Part shown: piece after piece, positions 23,884 through 35,266 of the stretch
Layout: every line of letters starts with the position of its first letter
Numbering within the stretch: position 1 is the stretch's first letter
Source of the DNA: Cryptomeria japonica
Lineage: Eukaryota > Streptophyta > Pinopsida > Cupressales > Cupressaceae
Length of the DNA: 64,000 nucleotides
Assembly: GCF_030272615.1 (NCBI RefSeq)
Contig: NC_081414.1
Coordinates: forward strand, 335,525,427 to 335,589,426
Direction: 5' to 3'
Made by a program: the position numbers and the translations under genes
Notes under the pieces: model-generated
What the model saw: only the letters and a program-made list of their open reading frames with translations
What the model was told of the DNA's origin: nothing
Databases searched by the model: none

Positions 23884-25086
23884 TGTAAAGCGAAAAATCG
23901 CGATCGAACCCTAAGTGTTCCCCCCACCACTCCAAGGAGAGAGAAAGGAGGTCACTAGGGTTGACGGTTTTCACTTAGGGGAGACTTTACATTCAAAAGA
24001 GGGGTTGAAACCCACAAGATCCAATCCCACACAATGCAAGATTGGATGCTAAATGAGTTTCAAGGGTTAAGACAGCAAGGCTACCCTCTTTTGTAAAGAA
24101 TGTAGATAGAAGGATTGAGCTAGGAATGCATGTAAAGTGAGAAAGATTTGCTTATAAACAGAGATAGGAATATAGGATGAAGCTGCGGACCTGGAATTAG
24201 CAGTAAAATGTCGAGACGACGCTGTCCTGCAAATTTGAGCGAAAGTTGACAAGACGATGGTGCCCGGCGTGCACACGGTCCTTCGAAAAATCCGCGAAAC
24301 GAAGGGGGATCTGTTCGTCTCTGCACAAGGATTCCAGATCTTCAATTACAGCTGCGTACCTGCAACCTACACACAAAAAAGAGAGGACGATTGGGGGGTT
24401 AGGGATTAGGGGTTTTCCCTTAGGTCAAACCCCGGTTTTGGAATTAACCAAGAAATGAGAATGTTGTAAATGTAAATGATTGTAATGTAAACAAGTACTG
24501 ATACCTTGTTGTAAGAATGTTTGTATTCTTACATGCGAAGGTGTAAATGTTGTTGTATGTTGTATTTTGTAAGTGATCTCCTCTTCAATGGTTGAATCCT
24601 TGTCTTGAATGCAACACTTAGCCTTGAATGGAGACTTAGAATGATCAATTTCTTGAAGGAATGCTTGAATGCTTGAATGTTTTAATATCGCTTCCACGTC
24701 TTGCACACATATGTCCTTCCTCTTTTCATCTACCCTTTCTAAGAGGGGAAATGTAGTTTATATACTTGTCAATTAGGGTTGAAAGACTGATTTTTTTGAC
24801 CTTAGGCCGACCTAGGAAGATTATTTTCCAATTTGCAAACTTAAAGACCTAAAGCCCCATAAGAGACTGGGCCCAAAATAGGTCCTAGGACCAGGGTGCT
24901 GGGCGCCATGGTCCCACCTCCAGGGACAACAGGGTGCAAGGAGGAATCATGCCAAGGTGCAGAAAAATGCAATTTTCGGTGTCATGAACAAGTTTCGGGG
25001 TCTCCATTCAGGTTCAGTGTTGCGTCGCCATCGTGAAGACCCAAATGCAATCGAAATTGCAAGTGTCACAATTTTAGGACGCTACA
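23884..25086 (-). mobile_element. solo LTR (Ty3-type family) with GTTTC target duplication
   Basis: The 1,203-bp block reads on the minus strand from TGTAGCGTCCTAAAATTG to TTTCGCTTTACA. The 5-bp repeat GTTTC sits on both sides (23879-23883 and 25087-25091). A TATATAAA box lies on the minus strand at 24757-24764. No internal sequence is present, so it is a solo LTR left by LTR-LTR recombination. Related sequence occurs in the partial LTR at 53100 and the LTRs at 56847 and 63375. Confidence 0.92.
24757..24764 (-). promoter_or_regulatory. LTR TATA box
   Basis: TATATAAA on the minus strand at the same relative place, in matching sequence (GACAAGTATATAAACTAC), as in the related partial LTR at 53523. 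It is the likely U3 core promoter. Confidence 0.65.
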
Positions 25087-25091
25087 GTTTC

Positions 25092-26085
25092 AAATCCGGA
25101 CATGAGTCTTCTACTTATATATAAAATCTTATAAAAAAATCTTATGATTTGATTGTGGTTAGGGTGGTGAGACAAACACTTGCTTCCTATCTTTTTCCTA
25201 AAATTTTAGTACTACTACATTGAAATTTCAAATTTTCATCAAATAGATTTTTTTTTTTTTTTTTAAATAGCAACTTAGAAACTACATTCAATTTGCTACA
25301 GATTCTTTTCTTACATATTTTTGAAATATGTTGGTACAACTTATTCAAATTTTTACGTCAAGTTGCCTAACTCTGTTTTTCTAATTTTCATTGTCACTTA
25401 AGGGTGTGTTTGACCCACCATGATCCTGCACATACCCAAGTTTGTCTCCTTTTGGGTTTAGGATCCTCTTCTCTAGAGGCTTTGGATGAGGAACCCTAAA
25501 GGTTGTATTCTGGTTTTCTACTTTCTATGTCTATGTTTTCTAATTTTTTTAGCCTTTAAAATTTCAAAAATTACATAGTAATACAAGAAAACAAGAAAAG
25601 AGGCAACTCACTATTCAAATTTCCTTGTCTACAATTCTTCGTCTTCTTTGCAACACAATCTCCAGAGCTCGAGCTTTCATTTTATTTCGCCTTCAATTGA
25701 GTTTTTGCTAAAAAATGAGAAAATTCTCTTGAATTGGTCTTTTCATTCCTTGCAACGGGTAGTTGAGAAACTTTAAAACTTTGTTGTAGATTTGATTTGA
25801 TCAACGGTTGTTGATAAAATTTAAAAAAAATTCACAAATTTTTTAACCGATGGTCGGTTTTGCAACACTTGGCATCGTTGGGTAGTTGAAACATTTTAAA
25901 ACCATCATTGATGAGTTTTTATTGTATACCAAAAACCAATTCGTTGCACGCTAAAAGTTCCCATATGTGTCATTATCTTCCTTTTGGTATCATTATGTTG
26001 ATTGCACTATTTGATAATGTGGACACCACATATTTGTCATGGTTTAGCAACCTCATCCATCCCTAAGTTGTTGGGATGTGTAAGA
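25092..26085. other. AT-rich DNA, no gene
   Basis: Low-complexity T-rich and A-rich stretches with no open frames, LTR ends or RNA genes that I can support. Confidence 0.5.
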
Positions 26086-26087
26086 AG

Positions 26088-26470
26088 ATTTTGTTGATGG
26101 TCATTTACTTTGATGTGTACATCCATGTATGCATCAGTGAGTTGGCAAGATGATATTTAAATATCACTAGGACACATAGTATCACCAACAAAATTTCTCT
26201 TTTTGCATGTCCATCCACATGTGCATAGGCGAGTTGACAAGATATAATCATAGCCTCTCCTAAGCCCACAATCTCACCAATTTGTCCTCGTTGGTATCGT
26301 CAAGTTGCTGGGATTGATGATGTCCTGGTGGGACCATGACTTAGGAGTGACTTAAAGCACATGCAACAGGGTGGTTAAAAAGAAGGGGTTGGTCACAAAA
26401 ATGATGTGAAAGGCTTAAGTTATGACTTAAGAGACTGAAAACCAGCTACATGAAGTCACTGTGAGATTAT
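26088..26470. repeat. left direct repeat flanking the 167-aa ORF
   Basis: Words such as GATGGTCATTTACTTTGATG, ATGCATCAGTGAGTTGGCAAG and GACTTAGGAGTGACTTAAAG recur in order at 28030-28420 with substitutions and small gaps. A second partial copy of the CATCCACATGTGCAT segment lies within it at about 26210. These could be very old LTRs or a tandem duplication. I see no clear TG..CA ends, primer site or target duplication. Confidence 0.55.
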
Positions 26471-26894
26471 AACAAAAAGAGACAAGGATTGCATGGGTAA
26501 ATTTAGGGCTTATAGGGAGGTCTTTGGGATTAAACCAAAAAGATGATGGCTCTTGTCTCTCCTCAAAATTCATTTTTTTTTTCTCATTTAATAATGATTT
26601 AATATTTGTTTGAACTTCTTACATTCTCACCTTCCCCTCACACATGCTGATGGACAAATGATGTCCAATGTGACTGAGAAGATTTTGTGATGGATACGTT
26701 TTCGGATTTCCAGGACCTCTACTCATATCACATTTATTGCGCAATTATGATCTCTCTCAATTATTTAGTTTTCTAGATATATTTAGGTATTTGCACCTTC
26801 TCTTTTCGGTGTCTTTTTGCATTCCATTTCAATTCCTTCATTTGCCCATGATTTTCCCACCATTTGCCTTGCTTATTTTTTTAGCTTTACATCT

Positions 26895-27398
26895 ATGGAT
26901 TCTCCTATTAGATTAATTTCTACCAGACAAAAAATGGATTTTCTTGGGGAAATTTTAGATAGGTTCCTCTTAGGAGTTTTGAATTATTCCAACCCCCTCA
27001 TCATTCATGCAATCAAAAAAATCCTGGGGGGGGATTTCATCATGACTTCTCATAGACACAGTGTGAATACAGACATCCCTGCTATATTCCTAGCTTCAAT
27101 TGTCAAGGTGGGAGAAGCAAAGGTGATGGCCATGCACTTGTGTCAGAATCTCTTCGACAATGCTTTTTTGGGAGAAATTGAAATAGTTTTTGATAATATT
27201 GACGACCGTTTCACCTTTCCACTCCCACATGACTATAATGCAACTCGTTGTGGGAATCGACAAGTTTGCAGGATGCCTATTCTTTTTGGGATATTGGTGG
27301 ATGAGTTTGTAGAAAGAGCAAAAGAAATTCACAAGCATATGAGATCTGTGTTGAGATTTCTAGGTCTAAAGTTCAACAAAGGCAGGGATTGGTTTTGA
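26895..27398 (+). CDS. unrecognised 167-aa protein ORF (possibly frameshifted near its end)
   Basis: An ATG-started frame (MDSPIRLISTRQKMDF) runs 167 codons without a stop, longer than most intact frames in this window. It includes FLGEILDRFLLGVLNYS, GEAKVMAMHLCQNLFDNAF, DRFTFPLPHDYNATRC and VDEFVERAKEIHKHM. It stops at 27398. A one-base shift would open a further acidic tail to 27504 (EEYINEEEFGTNYEHEHHG and EVWPSSSDDEP). That tail looks like true coding sequence, so the stop is probably a lesion. No family, signal peptide or metal site is recognised. It lies between direct repeats at 26.1 and 28.0 kb, so it may be cargo of a non-autonomous element or a decayed host gene. Confidence 0.5.
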   Translation: MDSPIRLISTRQKMDFLGEILDRFLLGVLNYSNPLIIHAIKKILGGDFIMTSHRHSVNTDIPAIFLASIVKVGEAKVMAMHLCQNLFDNAFLGEIEIVFDNIDDRFTFPLPHDYNATRCGNRQVCRMPILFGILVDEFVERAKEIHKHMRSVLRFLGLKFNKGRDWF

Positions 27399-28014
27399 GG
27401 AATACATTAATGAGGAAGAGTTTGGCACAAACTATGAACATGAGCATCATGGACTGGTTATTGAAGATGAAGTTTGGCCTTCTAGTTCTGATGATGAACC
27501 ATAGTCGGGACTCCAAGTGTGGCAAGGGTAGACATTCCAGGTCTAAGGATTGATTTTCCCATTCATTTCTTCTTCGTGCATGTCACTGCTCCAACTATTT
27601 CAAGATTTGTTTTTTGGTTTTATATTCCAAACAATGTATAAGCTTGAGGGCTATATTTTGTAAGAGACTTTTCTGATTTTTCTTTTGTTTTATGATTTGA
27701 AGAATGTATATGGGTTTTACATTGATTCTACTAAATCGTTGTTTTTGACATGATAGTTTGGATTCCTGAGGTCTTTCCAGAATCCTTACAAATTTTGTAA
27801 TAATTTTAAATCATTAGTAATATATATCTTTTCGATAAAAAATAAGTGATAAATTACAAAGATTGTGAATACTTTTTTTTTTTTACTTCGACAATTCAAC
27901 CCTGCAATTATTGTTGACGACATCAATTTAATTAAAATTATTTAAACATTTAAAAAATTGGAAACTATAGGAATTATAAAGTAATGGAAAAATTTTCTAC
28001 AATGATTGGTTGAT

Positions 28015-28520
28015 TGAATTTTTTTTCGATGGTCATTCATTCTGATGTGTCCATCCACATGTGCATCAGTGAGTAGGCAAGATGAATTTTTAACATTTCT
28101 GGCACATAGAATTTCACTGACATGTGTACATATGGATGGACATGTGGACACCATCAGGTCATTGAAACTTTTTTCTATTACAAATTGGCTATGCAGCACC
28201 CAGACTATACCATTGACCATGATTTTTAATTAATTAAAAATAAAAATATAATTTTTGTTTTTCAATTAATTATTAAGCATGGTCAATGGTACAATTTGGG
28301 TGCTAGATAGACTATATCATGGACTTCCACATCAACTTGGTGGATCAGTTGAATGTGGTATAGACTTCAACGACAACCTAATGACTCTTAGGTAGGACCA
28401 TCACTTAAAAGTGACTTAAAGAACGTGCTTAAAATACGAAGTTACTAGGACATATGAGGGGACTTACAAGCATTAACACATGACTTAGGAAAATAAAAAC
28501 ATGCATGTGAAGACTAAGGA
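28015..28520. repeat. right direct repeat flanking the 167-aa ORF
   Basis: Partner of 26088-26470, with GATGGTCATTCATTCTGATG, GTGCATCAGTGAGTAGGCAAG and ACTTAAAAGTGACTTAAAG in the same order. A foldback at 28195-28304 is inserted within it. Confidence 0.55.
28195..28304. repeat. foldback (MITE-like hairpin)
   Basis: Left arm AGCACCCAGACTATACCATT, continuing GACCATG, pairs with the right arm (28263-28304) whose complement reads AGCACCCAAATTGTACCATT then GACCATG. The arms are about 42 bp and the AT-rich loop about 25 bp. It may be a small MITE or a cruciform-prone sequence; no target duplication was identified. Confidence 0.7.
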
Positions 28521-28959
28521 AAAAATATACCAACTGGTAAAATAACAAAAGCCTAAGCACGGGACCAGTTAATGCAATGAGATAAAACCCTTAGAGACAA
28601 CTTAAGAGGAGATCTTATTGGTTGAGCCAGTCAATTGAAAATTAAAACAAAATCCTACCTAAGGTTATTTGAAAATTTTAACCCAAAACATTTTATGCAA
28701 CCCGTCACTTAATATTAGTACCTTCTACCAAATCTAGGATTATGCTTAAAACCCAACCAACTCTTTATCATAACATAAGATATAAATATAAAGGGGCATG
28801 GAAAATGTTAAAGAAAAAAATGATACATACAATATCTGGTGAAAATAAGGGGGGTTTTTAATTCGGGCTATTTATTGGGAGGGGTTGACAAGAAAGGAGT
28901 TAAGGGCAATATTTTTTGAAAATAGGGGGATTTTTTAGTATGCCACAAACACACATGAT
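28521..28959. other. no gene seen
   Basis: AT-rich sequence between the direct repeat and the next LTR. It has no coding content. Confidence 0.45.
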
Positions 28960-29907
28960 ATAACCCAGGTTCATTAAGTGAAGCCTCTGTGCAAAACTTA
29001 CAATAGATTTGGTAAGGGATAACTGTACCACTGTTCACAGTCGCTTGCAGCAAGTCTGGTAAGGGATTATTGCACTACTCTGCCAAACCAATCACTTGCA
29101 ACAAATCTAGTAAAGAATTACTGCAACATTATCTGCACTCTGACTTTTCTATATACTCCTTCGCTCATATACTGCTCTGTTGCTCATGATTCTATCAACC
29201 GCATACTTATTACTCTGCTATACCACACACACTTTGATTTCTTCTATCTCATACTCTTCACACTCTCTCTCTTGCTTGCTCTCTCTTTTCTACATTTCAC
29301 ACACCTTCTATATATATACTAGTAAGCTCATACACTGAGATAATATATTGGCCACACGCAAATGATTTACTCAATAATATGCTGGTAAGATCAACACGTT
29401 ATGCAAGACATGACTCAACCAAAAATAGGATAAACAAGTCAGCCTATACCAACCTCTTACACACTTCCTTCATAGACTTCATTTACTAAAACATACGCCT
29501 TTATAACAAGAATGAAATAGGGGTATATTGGACCCATAAGAAAAACTTCCAAGCACATGCAATAACTCCCAACTCTAAGGTAAAGCACAATGCAATGGAT
29601 AAAATTTGATACATGATAGAACCAATATGATTGATATCACTGCTATGACTGATATAACTGATACCACTGATATTAGAGCTAGATATAAACCACAATAAGC
29701 ACAATATAGGATTCTAGAGAAGAGGATATTTTGGAAATGACTCTAGTATATCATATATGCCTTATTAAGCTTCATATCACATACATACCTATCTTCCATT
29801 GATGCTCAACATGCAATACCAAAAAATGCTTCCAATAACATACCACATCCAGTCCTAACCGAATTACTAGGTTTGACATCAGTGACAACATTCACACAAA
29901 TCCAACA
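28960..29907 (-). repeat. partial 3' LTR of the second pol-less element
   Basis: Homologous to the outer two-thirds of 33368-34662: GCAAGTCTGGTAAGGGATTA against GCAAGTCCAGTAAGGGATTA, the shared CT-rich tract, and the common end AAATCCAACA. About 400 bp at the PBS-distal end is missing. Confidence 0.75.
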
Positions 29908-30559
29908 ATATCCTCCTTTGTCATTCATGGATAAACATCTAAAAAGAATAATCTCAAAAACATATCTACATATAACTCCCCCTTACTTATATATCTCCTT
30001 ATATTTCCTTTTACCTTTCTCCTACTCCATTTTCCTTTCTCGCCCTTTGACATCAAGAAGAAAGTGTGCCTTTGATGAAAAAGAAAAAGAAGAAAGAAAA
30101 TAATGAATGCATTCAATATGCAAAAATAATGTCAAACTTGCATACAAACTCAAGAGGATTCTCAATTGCTTTTCTTTTGAAATATCTGCTTATACTTCTC
30201 CTTAAGCTCAGGAAGGAGAACCTTCCAAGAGTGAATAGCCAACTTAATACTGAAAAATGAACTCCTACACCCAACCAACATATTAATAGTATGAGAGAAA
30301 CTGTTCGGAGCAGATGAATTATGCTTATATGCAACTACATGACCAAGCAATATAGAAACGTGCTCTAGCTTAGCTTCAACAATTTCCTTGACCTTCCAAA
30401 AAAAACTCACAAAGTCTTCTCTTTTTCCTTTGCAATAATAACAACTCATCCTAAAGAGAATTTACCCTATTCCTTTTCTCTCCATCCTTATCACTCAGAA
30501 AATCAAATGACTTACCCAAAGAACATAGTTCATCTTCAACAATTATCTTTGCTTTATAC

Positions 30560-31952
30560 TTCACTACAATAGCCGGCCATAAAAGATAGTATCTGTAGAC
30601 TCTACTAGCACTGGTGATACAATCTCTCATTTCATTTATGCATTCAGATAAGCCTTCTGTGCATCATTGCATTTTTCCAACATACTCTGCATATTATCAA
30701 CTTCTTCTTCTAAATCTTCCACACTAACAAATTGCACAATCAATTTCTCTTTAACTCAGATAGAGATTCTGGAAGCACATCAATAATATCTTCAATTTAA
30801 ATATTATTTCAGAATAAATGATCTATTAGGACATGCTCAATTCTCTCCACCTCAATAGAAGTAACCCACATCTCTCCAGTCTTCTTTATTCCATCTCATC
30901 TACTAATAATTTCCAGCAAATTAGATTCATCATCATCAGATTTAGATGCTTTTTCTTTCTAGTTTCTACTCTACAACAACCACTTCTCCCTTAGCCATAG
31001 GGGATTCCAGATCTTCAATCACATCAATGCCTTTCTCTTTTTGATCCTTCTTTTACTTCTTAGATTCTAATGAACTAGTAGGCATAGAATCTTTCCTTTT
31101 TCTCTTTCCAAAGGAAGAACTCTCCTTAGCCAAATTAGTAGCAGGGGATACCAAATCGAAATTCCACATATCCAGAAATGATTTAAAATAAGCATTACAA
31201 ACATCTTCTCTCTTATCTAATCCATTACTTAGATATCAAAAGATTTGCCTCACAACTAGGACTCTAGATTCCCATATCACATTCTCCTTAGCTAGAAGGG
31301 ATCCTAGACAATACATAGCCAAATGCACAAGCAATGATCCAAACCAAAAGGGATAATCTTGATCTTTTGTCATTTTGGCATTCTCTAATAATTGATCCTT
31401 TAACAATTCACACAAATCGAACACACCATCTTCCATATAAATCTTATGCGCAACATACACTGCAATAGCCGAAGTTGATCCTTCTCTATTTTTGAAATAA
31501 ATCTTATAGGATATTCTGTATGTTGCATTCCTCATGACAAAATTAATGATTTTATTGATCGACAATTCTCTTCGATCACTTGTCACACCGGTTAGGTTTT
31601 CAGCCTCTTTAATCTTTACCATCTTCTTAATTGGTACACTCCCATTGTCACACATGCTAGTAACAATCAAAGTAATGTCCTTTGTGATCAGATAGGGTTT
31701 ATCCAACATGATGTATTCATTCTACATGCCACTCAAAATCAACTGAATCACATCTTCATTATCAAACTATGGAAATTCACTCCATAAATCCATTCCTTTG
31801 TGACTTAATTCTCTAACCTTCTACAAATTTGCTTCACTGAGACTCCTCTCTATTTTTGTGATCTTCTCTAAGTTGAATTCATCTAGCCATACCTTATCCA
31901 TCAACTGAAAACTTTAATTTCTTGATTCTCTGATAGCTATCTTTGATTCCAT
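30560..31952 (-). pseudogene. ORF2 of the second pol-less element
   Basis: The frame starts at ATG 31952 (MESKIAIRESRN) and can be followed in one frame to about 30900 despite in-frame stops. The intact core at 31236-31709 has NLTGVTSDRRELSIN, TYRISYKIYFKNREG, AIAVYVAHKIYMEDG and ENVIWESRVLVVRQIF, matching the ORF2 core of the 7.5-kb element. Downstream are DVCNAYFKSFLDMW and a basic cluster (FGKRKRKDSM), the same order as its homologue. The long KEKAEKEK repeat is absent. Weak traces of a C-terminal region continue to about 30113. The family is unrecognised, but conservation between two diverged elements shows ORF2 was once under selection. Confidence 0.65.
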
Positions 31953-32339
31953 GCTTTCTTTACTTCTTTGTTCTGTAGTCTTTTTAATCTCTTCTCCTAC
32001 TCCTCAAACACATCCATTTTATATAATGACAAAAATGATCTCAAATTCCCAAATTTAACTTACCAATTCCTTCTAGGGTTTTTCCACCAAAAGGTGTCTT
32101 TTTTATGACGTTAGTACAAACCTTGAATTATCAGATAGTATCTCTAACATATTCATGGTGGACTGATGACATGAACCAACTCAGAAGAGGGGACCAAAAA
32201 AATTTCTTTGAAAAAATCTCCTTGAGCCAAAGCAATATGCTCAAATACTGGAGGAAGAGGTGCCTGCATCAGATTCTGATACACTAGATTTTCTTTCATT
32301 ATTCACCTCCTTATTTTTCTAAACCATGACTTCCTTTTT

Positions 32340-33295
32340 CTTTGATTCATTAGTCTTCACCATATTCTTCTCAGTATACTTCTCCATATGTTTATTTCTG
32401 CACTAATAAGCATAATGTTTGGATTGCGTGCACTTGTAACAACTGATGTTCCTCTGCACTGAATTTGCTAAATATGTTCTAGATCTATACTAATTAGCTT
32501 TGTGACCATAACCATTGCATATATGACAATGTCCATGAAAGTTACTATTCACCTTATTCACTCCAACTGTATTATGATTATGATTCAACATGATTTCTAC
32601 AATAATTTTCGTTATGACCAAACCTCTTGCAATTTTAGCACTGAATGCTTCTACAGTTTGCAGCCTTATGACCAAATTTGTTGAATTTAAAATAATAACC
32701 ATTAAATGATGGGTAGCTTTGTGTATTTGGTTGATGAACTGATGGTCTCCTTGCAGTAGATCTTTGATTCCGGTTTTTATTTGCATCTTTCGATTTCTTC
32801 TCTACTTCCACCTTAACTTCTTTTCTTTTGTCTTTGTCATTCTAATTTGAACATTCACTGGTCTGAAATCCAAGTCTAGTCTTGTCTAAATGAGATTTTT
32901 GTATGTTAATCATTGTGAAAATCTTCCAAAAGTTTGTTTCTATTAAGAACTTTATTTTCTTCCTTCAACTTCTTTACTTCTTTTTCTAGTTTCTCACATT
33001 CTTCGCTCTTCATCTTGATTGATTATTTTAGGGTTTCCTCTATCTTGTTCTTTTCCTCAATCTTTTGCATCAAATATTTAATGGTTTCATTCTCCTGCTT
33101 CAACTAATTGTTAACTTCCTTATGCCTTAATTTGAACTTCCAAATTTGTCCTCGCAACTTCATTACACACTCATTTGCTTCTCTGATATTTTATTTCAAT
33201 TCCTTATTCTCTGATTCCACACTTTCCAGATCTTCAAGAGCTGTCTGGAATTCCTCATCTAAATGATATTCTTCAGCCATACTCATTGGTGCCAT
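32340..33295 (-). pseudogene. ORF1 of the second pol-less element: coiled coil and decayed knuckles
   Basis: From ATG 33295 (MAPMSMAEEYHLDEEF) a coiled-coil-like frame runs about 130 codons (ALEDLESVESENKELK; KMKSEECEKLEKEVKKLKEE) and is broken by TAA, TAG and TAA stops. Further on, in shifted frames, lie knuckle remnants: NKFGHKAANC, CKRFGHNENYC, CHICNGYGHKAN and CYKCTQSKHYAY. Several metal ligands are lost. The arrangement repeats that at 21104-22414. Confidence 0.65.
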
Positions 33296-33350
33296 GATTC
33301 AACCAACAAGGATCTCCCTCAAGCGGTTAAGATATCAAGCAAGGGACCAA

Positions 33351-33362
33351 GCTCTGATACCA
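33351..33362 (-). promoter_or_regulatory. primer binding site TGGTATCAGAGC
   Basis: A perfect initiator-Met type primer site on the minus strand, five bases from the inferred end of the 5' LTR at 33368. Confidence 0.85.
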
Positions 33363-33367
33363 ATTAT

Positions 33368-34662
33368 TGAATTGGTTGAATGGATCAGATTATTGAGATG
33401 GGTGTTGAATCAGTATTCCCACAATTACTAAAACTTTTATTGATATATCAATTTAATCAATTAAGCTCATCAACATGAAATATCAAATGCAAAATAAAGA
33501 AATACCACATCTAAAAATTGAACACTTGATTTTATATGTGGAAAACCCAAATGGAAAAAACTGTGAAGAGTGTTAGCTCTCAAGATAATATAACTAGTTA
33601 TATGGTGTTTACAAAATGGGGTGGCTCACTACTAGATTACAAAGTGGCTCATTGTTGTTCGAATGCTCACTGCAATAGAAAATAATTGAAATGAGGAAAA
33701 TTGCATCTCCTAATGCATGATGCTAGTTCTAGATTAAGCTTAGATAACAACTCACAAAACTTACAACAGATTCGATAAGGGATCATTATACCATTGTCCA
33801 CAATTTCCTGCAGCAAGTCCAGTAAGGGATTACTGCACTACTTTGCCAAACCAATCACTTGCAATGGATTAGGTAAAGGATTACTGCAAAACTATCTACA
33901 CTTCGAATCTTCTATATAATCCTTCACTCATATACTCCTTTGTTGCTCACGATTTTGTCACTCGCATACTTATTTCTCTGCTATACCACACACACTCTGC
34001 TTTCTTCTATCTCATACTCTTCACACACTCTCTCTCTTGCTTGCTCTCTCTTTTCTACATTTCACACACCTTATATATATATATATATATATATATAGGA
34101 TAAACAAGTCTGCCAAGCAGAAATGATTTACCTAATAATATGTTGCTTAGATCAAAATGTTATCCAAGACATGCCTCAACCAAAAATAGGATAAACAAGT
34201 CTGCCTATACCAAACTCTTACACGCTTCCTTCACAAGCTTCATTTACCAAAACATACGCCTTAATAACCAGAATGGAACAGGGGTCTACCAGACCCATAA
34301 GAACGACTTCCAAGCATAATAACTCCCAACTCTAAGGTAAAGCATGATGCAATAGATAGAAATTGATACATGATAAATCTAGTACAACTGATATAACTGC
34401 TATGATTGATATAACTGATACCATTGATACTAGACATGGATATAAACTAGGATAAGCACAACATAGCATTTTAGAGAAGAGGATCTTCCAAAAATGACTC
34501 CAGTAGATCATCTATGACTTACTGCTTCATATCACATACATACCTATCTTCCATTGATGCTCGACTTGGAATACCAAAAACTGCTTCCAATAACATAGTA
34601 GATTCGGTCCTAATCAGATTAACGGGTTTGACATCAATGAAAACATTCAAACAAATCCAACA
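33368..34662 (-). repeat. 5' LTR of the second pol-less element
   Basis: On the minus strand it runs from TGTTGGATTTGTTTGAATG to CAACCAATTCA. An (AT)n run of about 24 bp lies at 34075-34098 where the partner has only a short TATATA. The CT-rich tract next to it is a likely slippage-prone region. Confidence 0.8.
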
Positions 34663-34852
34663 ATCTTATGGGTCCATTTTGCTAAAATGAGTTCTTGCAG
34701 GTAACACCATGCAAAATTCAATGAAATTGTTGAATAGTGCAAAAGTCATTTTGGTGCTCATAACAAAACATACAAGAAACATTTTTTATGGGAAGTTAAA
34801 GGTTAAATAAGGTGAATTCCTTTAATTTTACATGAATATCTAATTTTGATAT
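34663..34852. other. short spacer
   Basis: Spacer between the LTR and the retroposon. No feature seen. Confidence 0.4.
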
Positions 34853-34864
34853 ACACAAGTGAAT

Positions 34865-35266
34865 CTTTTTTTTATTAAGGTAAAAACAAGTTTTGAAGGG
34901 ACCCGAAACCCTTTAACAATAAAGCAGAGAGTAGTCCAGACTTAACAAGGCATTAAGCCAAAAAAAGACCACAAAAGACTATGCTACCCCATAAGATATA
35001 TAATAAGCCTCAAAATAGAGAGGAGGCAAACAAAAAGACAGATCAAAACAATAGAAACCAGAACACAATAGAGAAACCCAAACAACAAAAACACAAGCAA
35101 CAATAGACCTAGTGAAGAGGCAACATAGCACCAACTCTAGTCTAGCAGATTCATTGACTGTGTCATCTCCTTTTCAATCTCAATCAACTCCAAGCACACC
35201 TAGAATAAGTGCGAAGAGAAGCCTCTAGAATGAAAATTAATGTGGGGTACCCGTGACATGTTCATA
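34865..35266 (-). mobile_element. short poly(A)-tailed retroposon, probably a 5'-truncated LINE
   Basis: The 402-bp insert is flanked by the perfect 12-bp repeat ACACAAGTGAAT (34853-34864 and 35267-35278). On the minus strand it ends CCTTAATAAAAAAAAG, a polyadenylation signal merging into a poly(A) tail next to one duplication. These are the marks of target-primed reverse transcription. The body shows no clear pol III A or B box, so a 5'-truncated LINE is more likely than a SINE. I did not identify RT residues. Confidence 0.82.

Larger units (their letters stand above)
28960..34662 (-). mobile_element. second pol-less two-ORF LTR element, older and partly truncated
   Basis: A 1,295-bp 5' LTR (33368-34662) and an incomplete 3' LTR (about 28960-29907) share long segments, including the CTCTCTCTTGCTTGCTCTC tract. 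On the minus strand the primer site TGGTATCAGAGC (33351-33362) follows the 5' LTR, and AAAGGAGGATA (about 29908-29918) precedes the 3' LTR. The 3.4-kb interior carries ORF1 (coiled coil plus decayed knuckles) and ORF2, whose core is clearly homologous to that of the 7.5-kb element. No RT, integrase or protease is seen. The missing far end of the 3' LTR leaves no target duplication to check. Confidence 0.78.

Noticed and set aside
24067-24458. Open frames in the solo LTR
   Set aside because: They lie in a noncoding LTR and have no ATG-led, conserved reading frame across the three related LTRs.
34075-34098. (AT)n run as a possible regulatory element
   Set aside because: It is a simple microsatellite inside the LTR and is nearly absent from the partner LTR.
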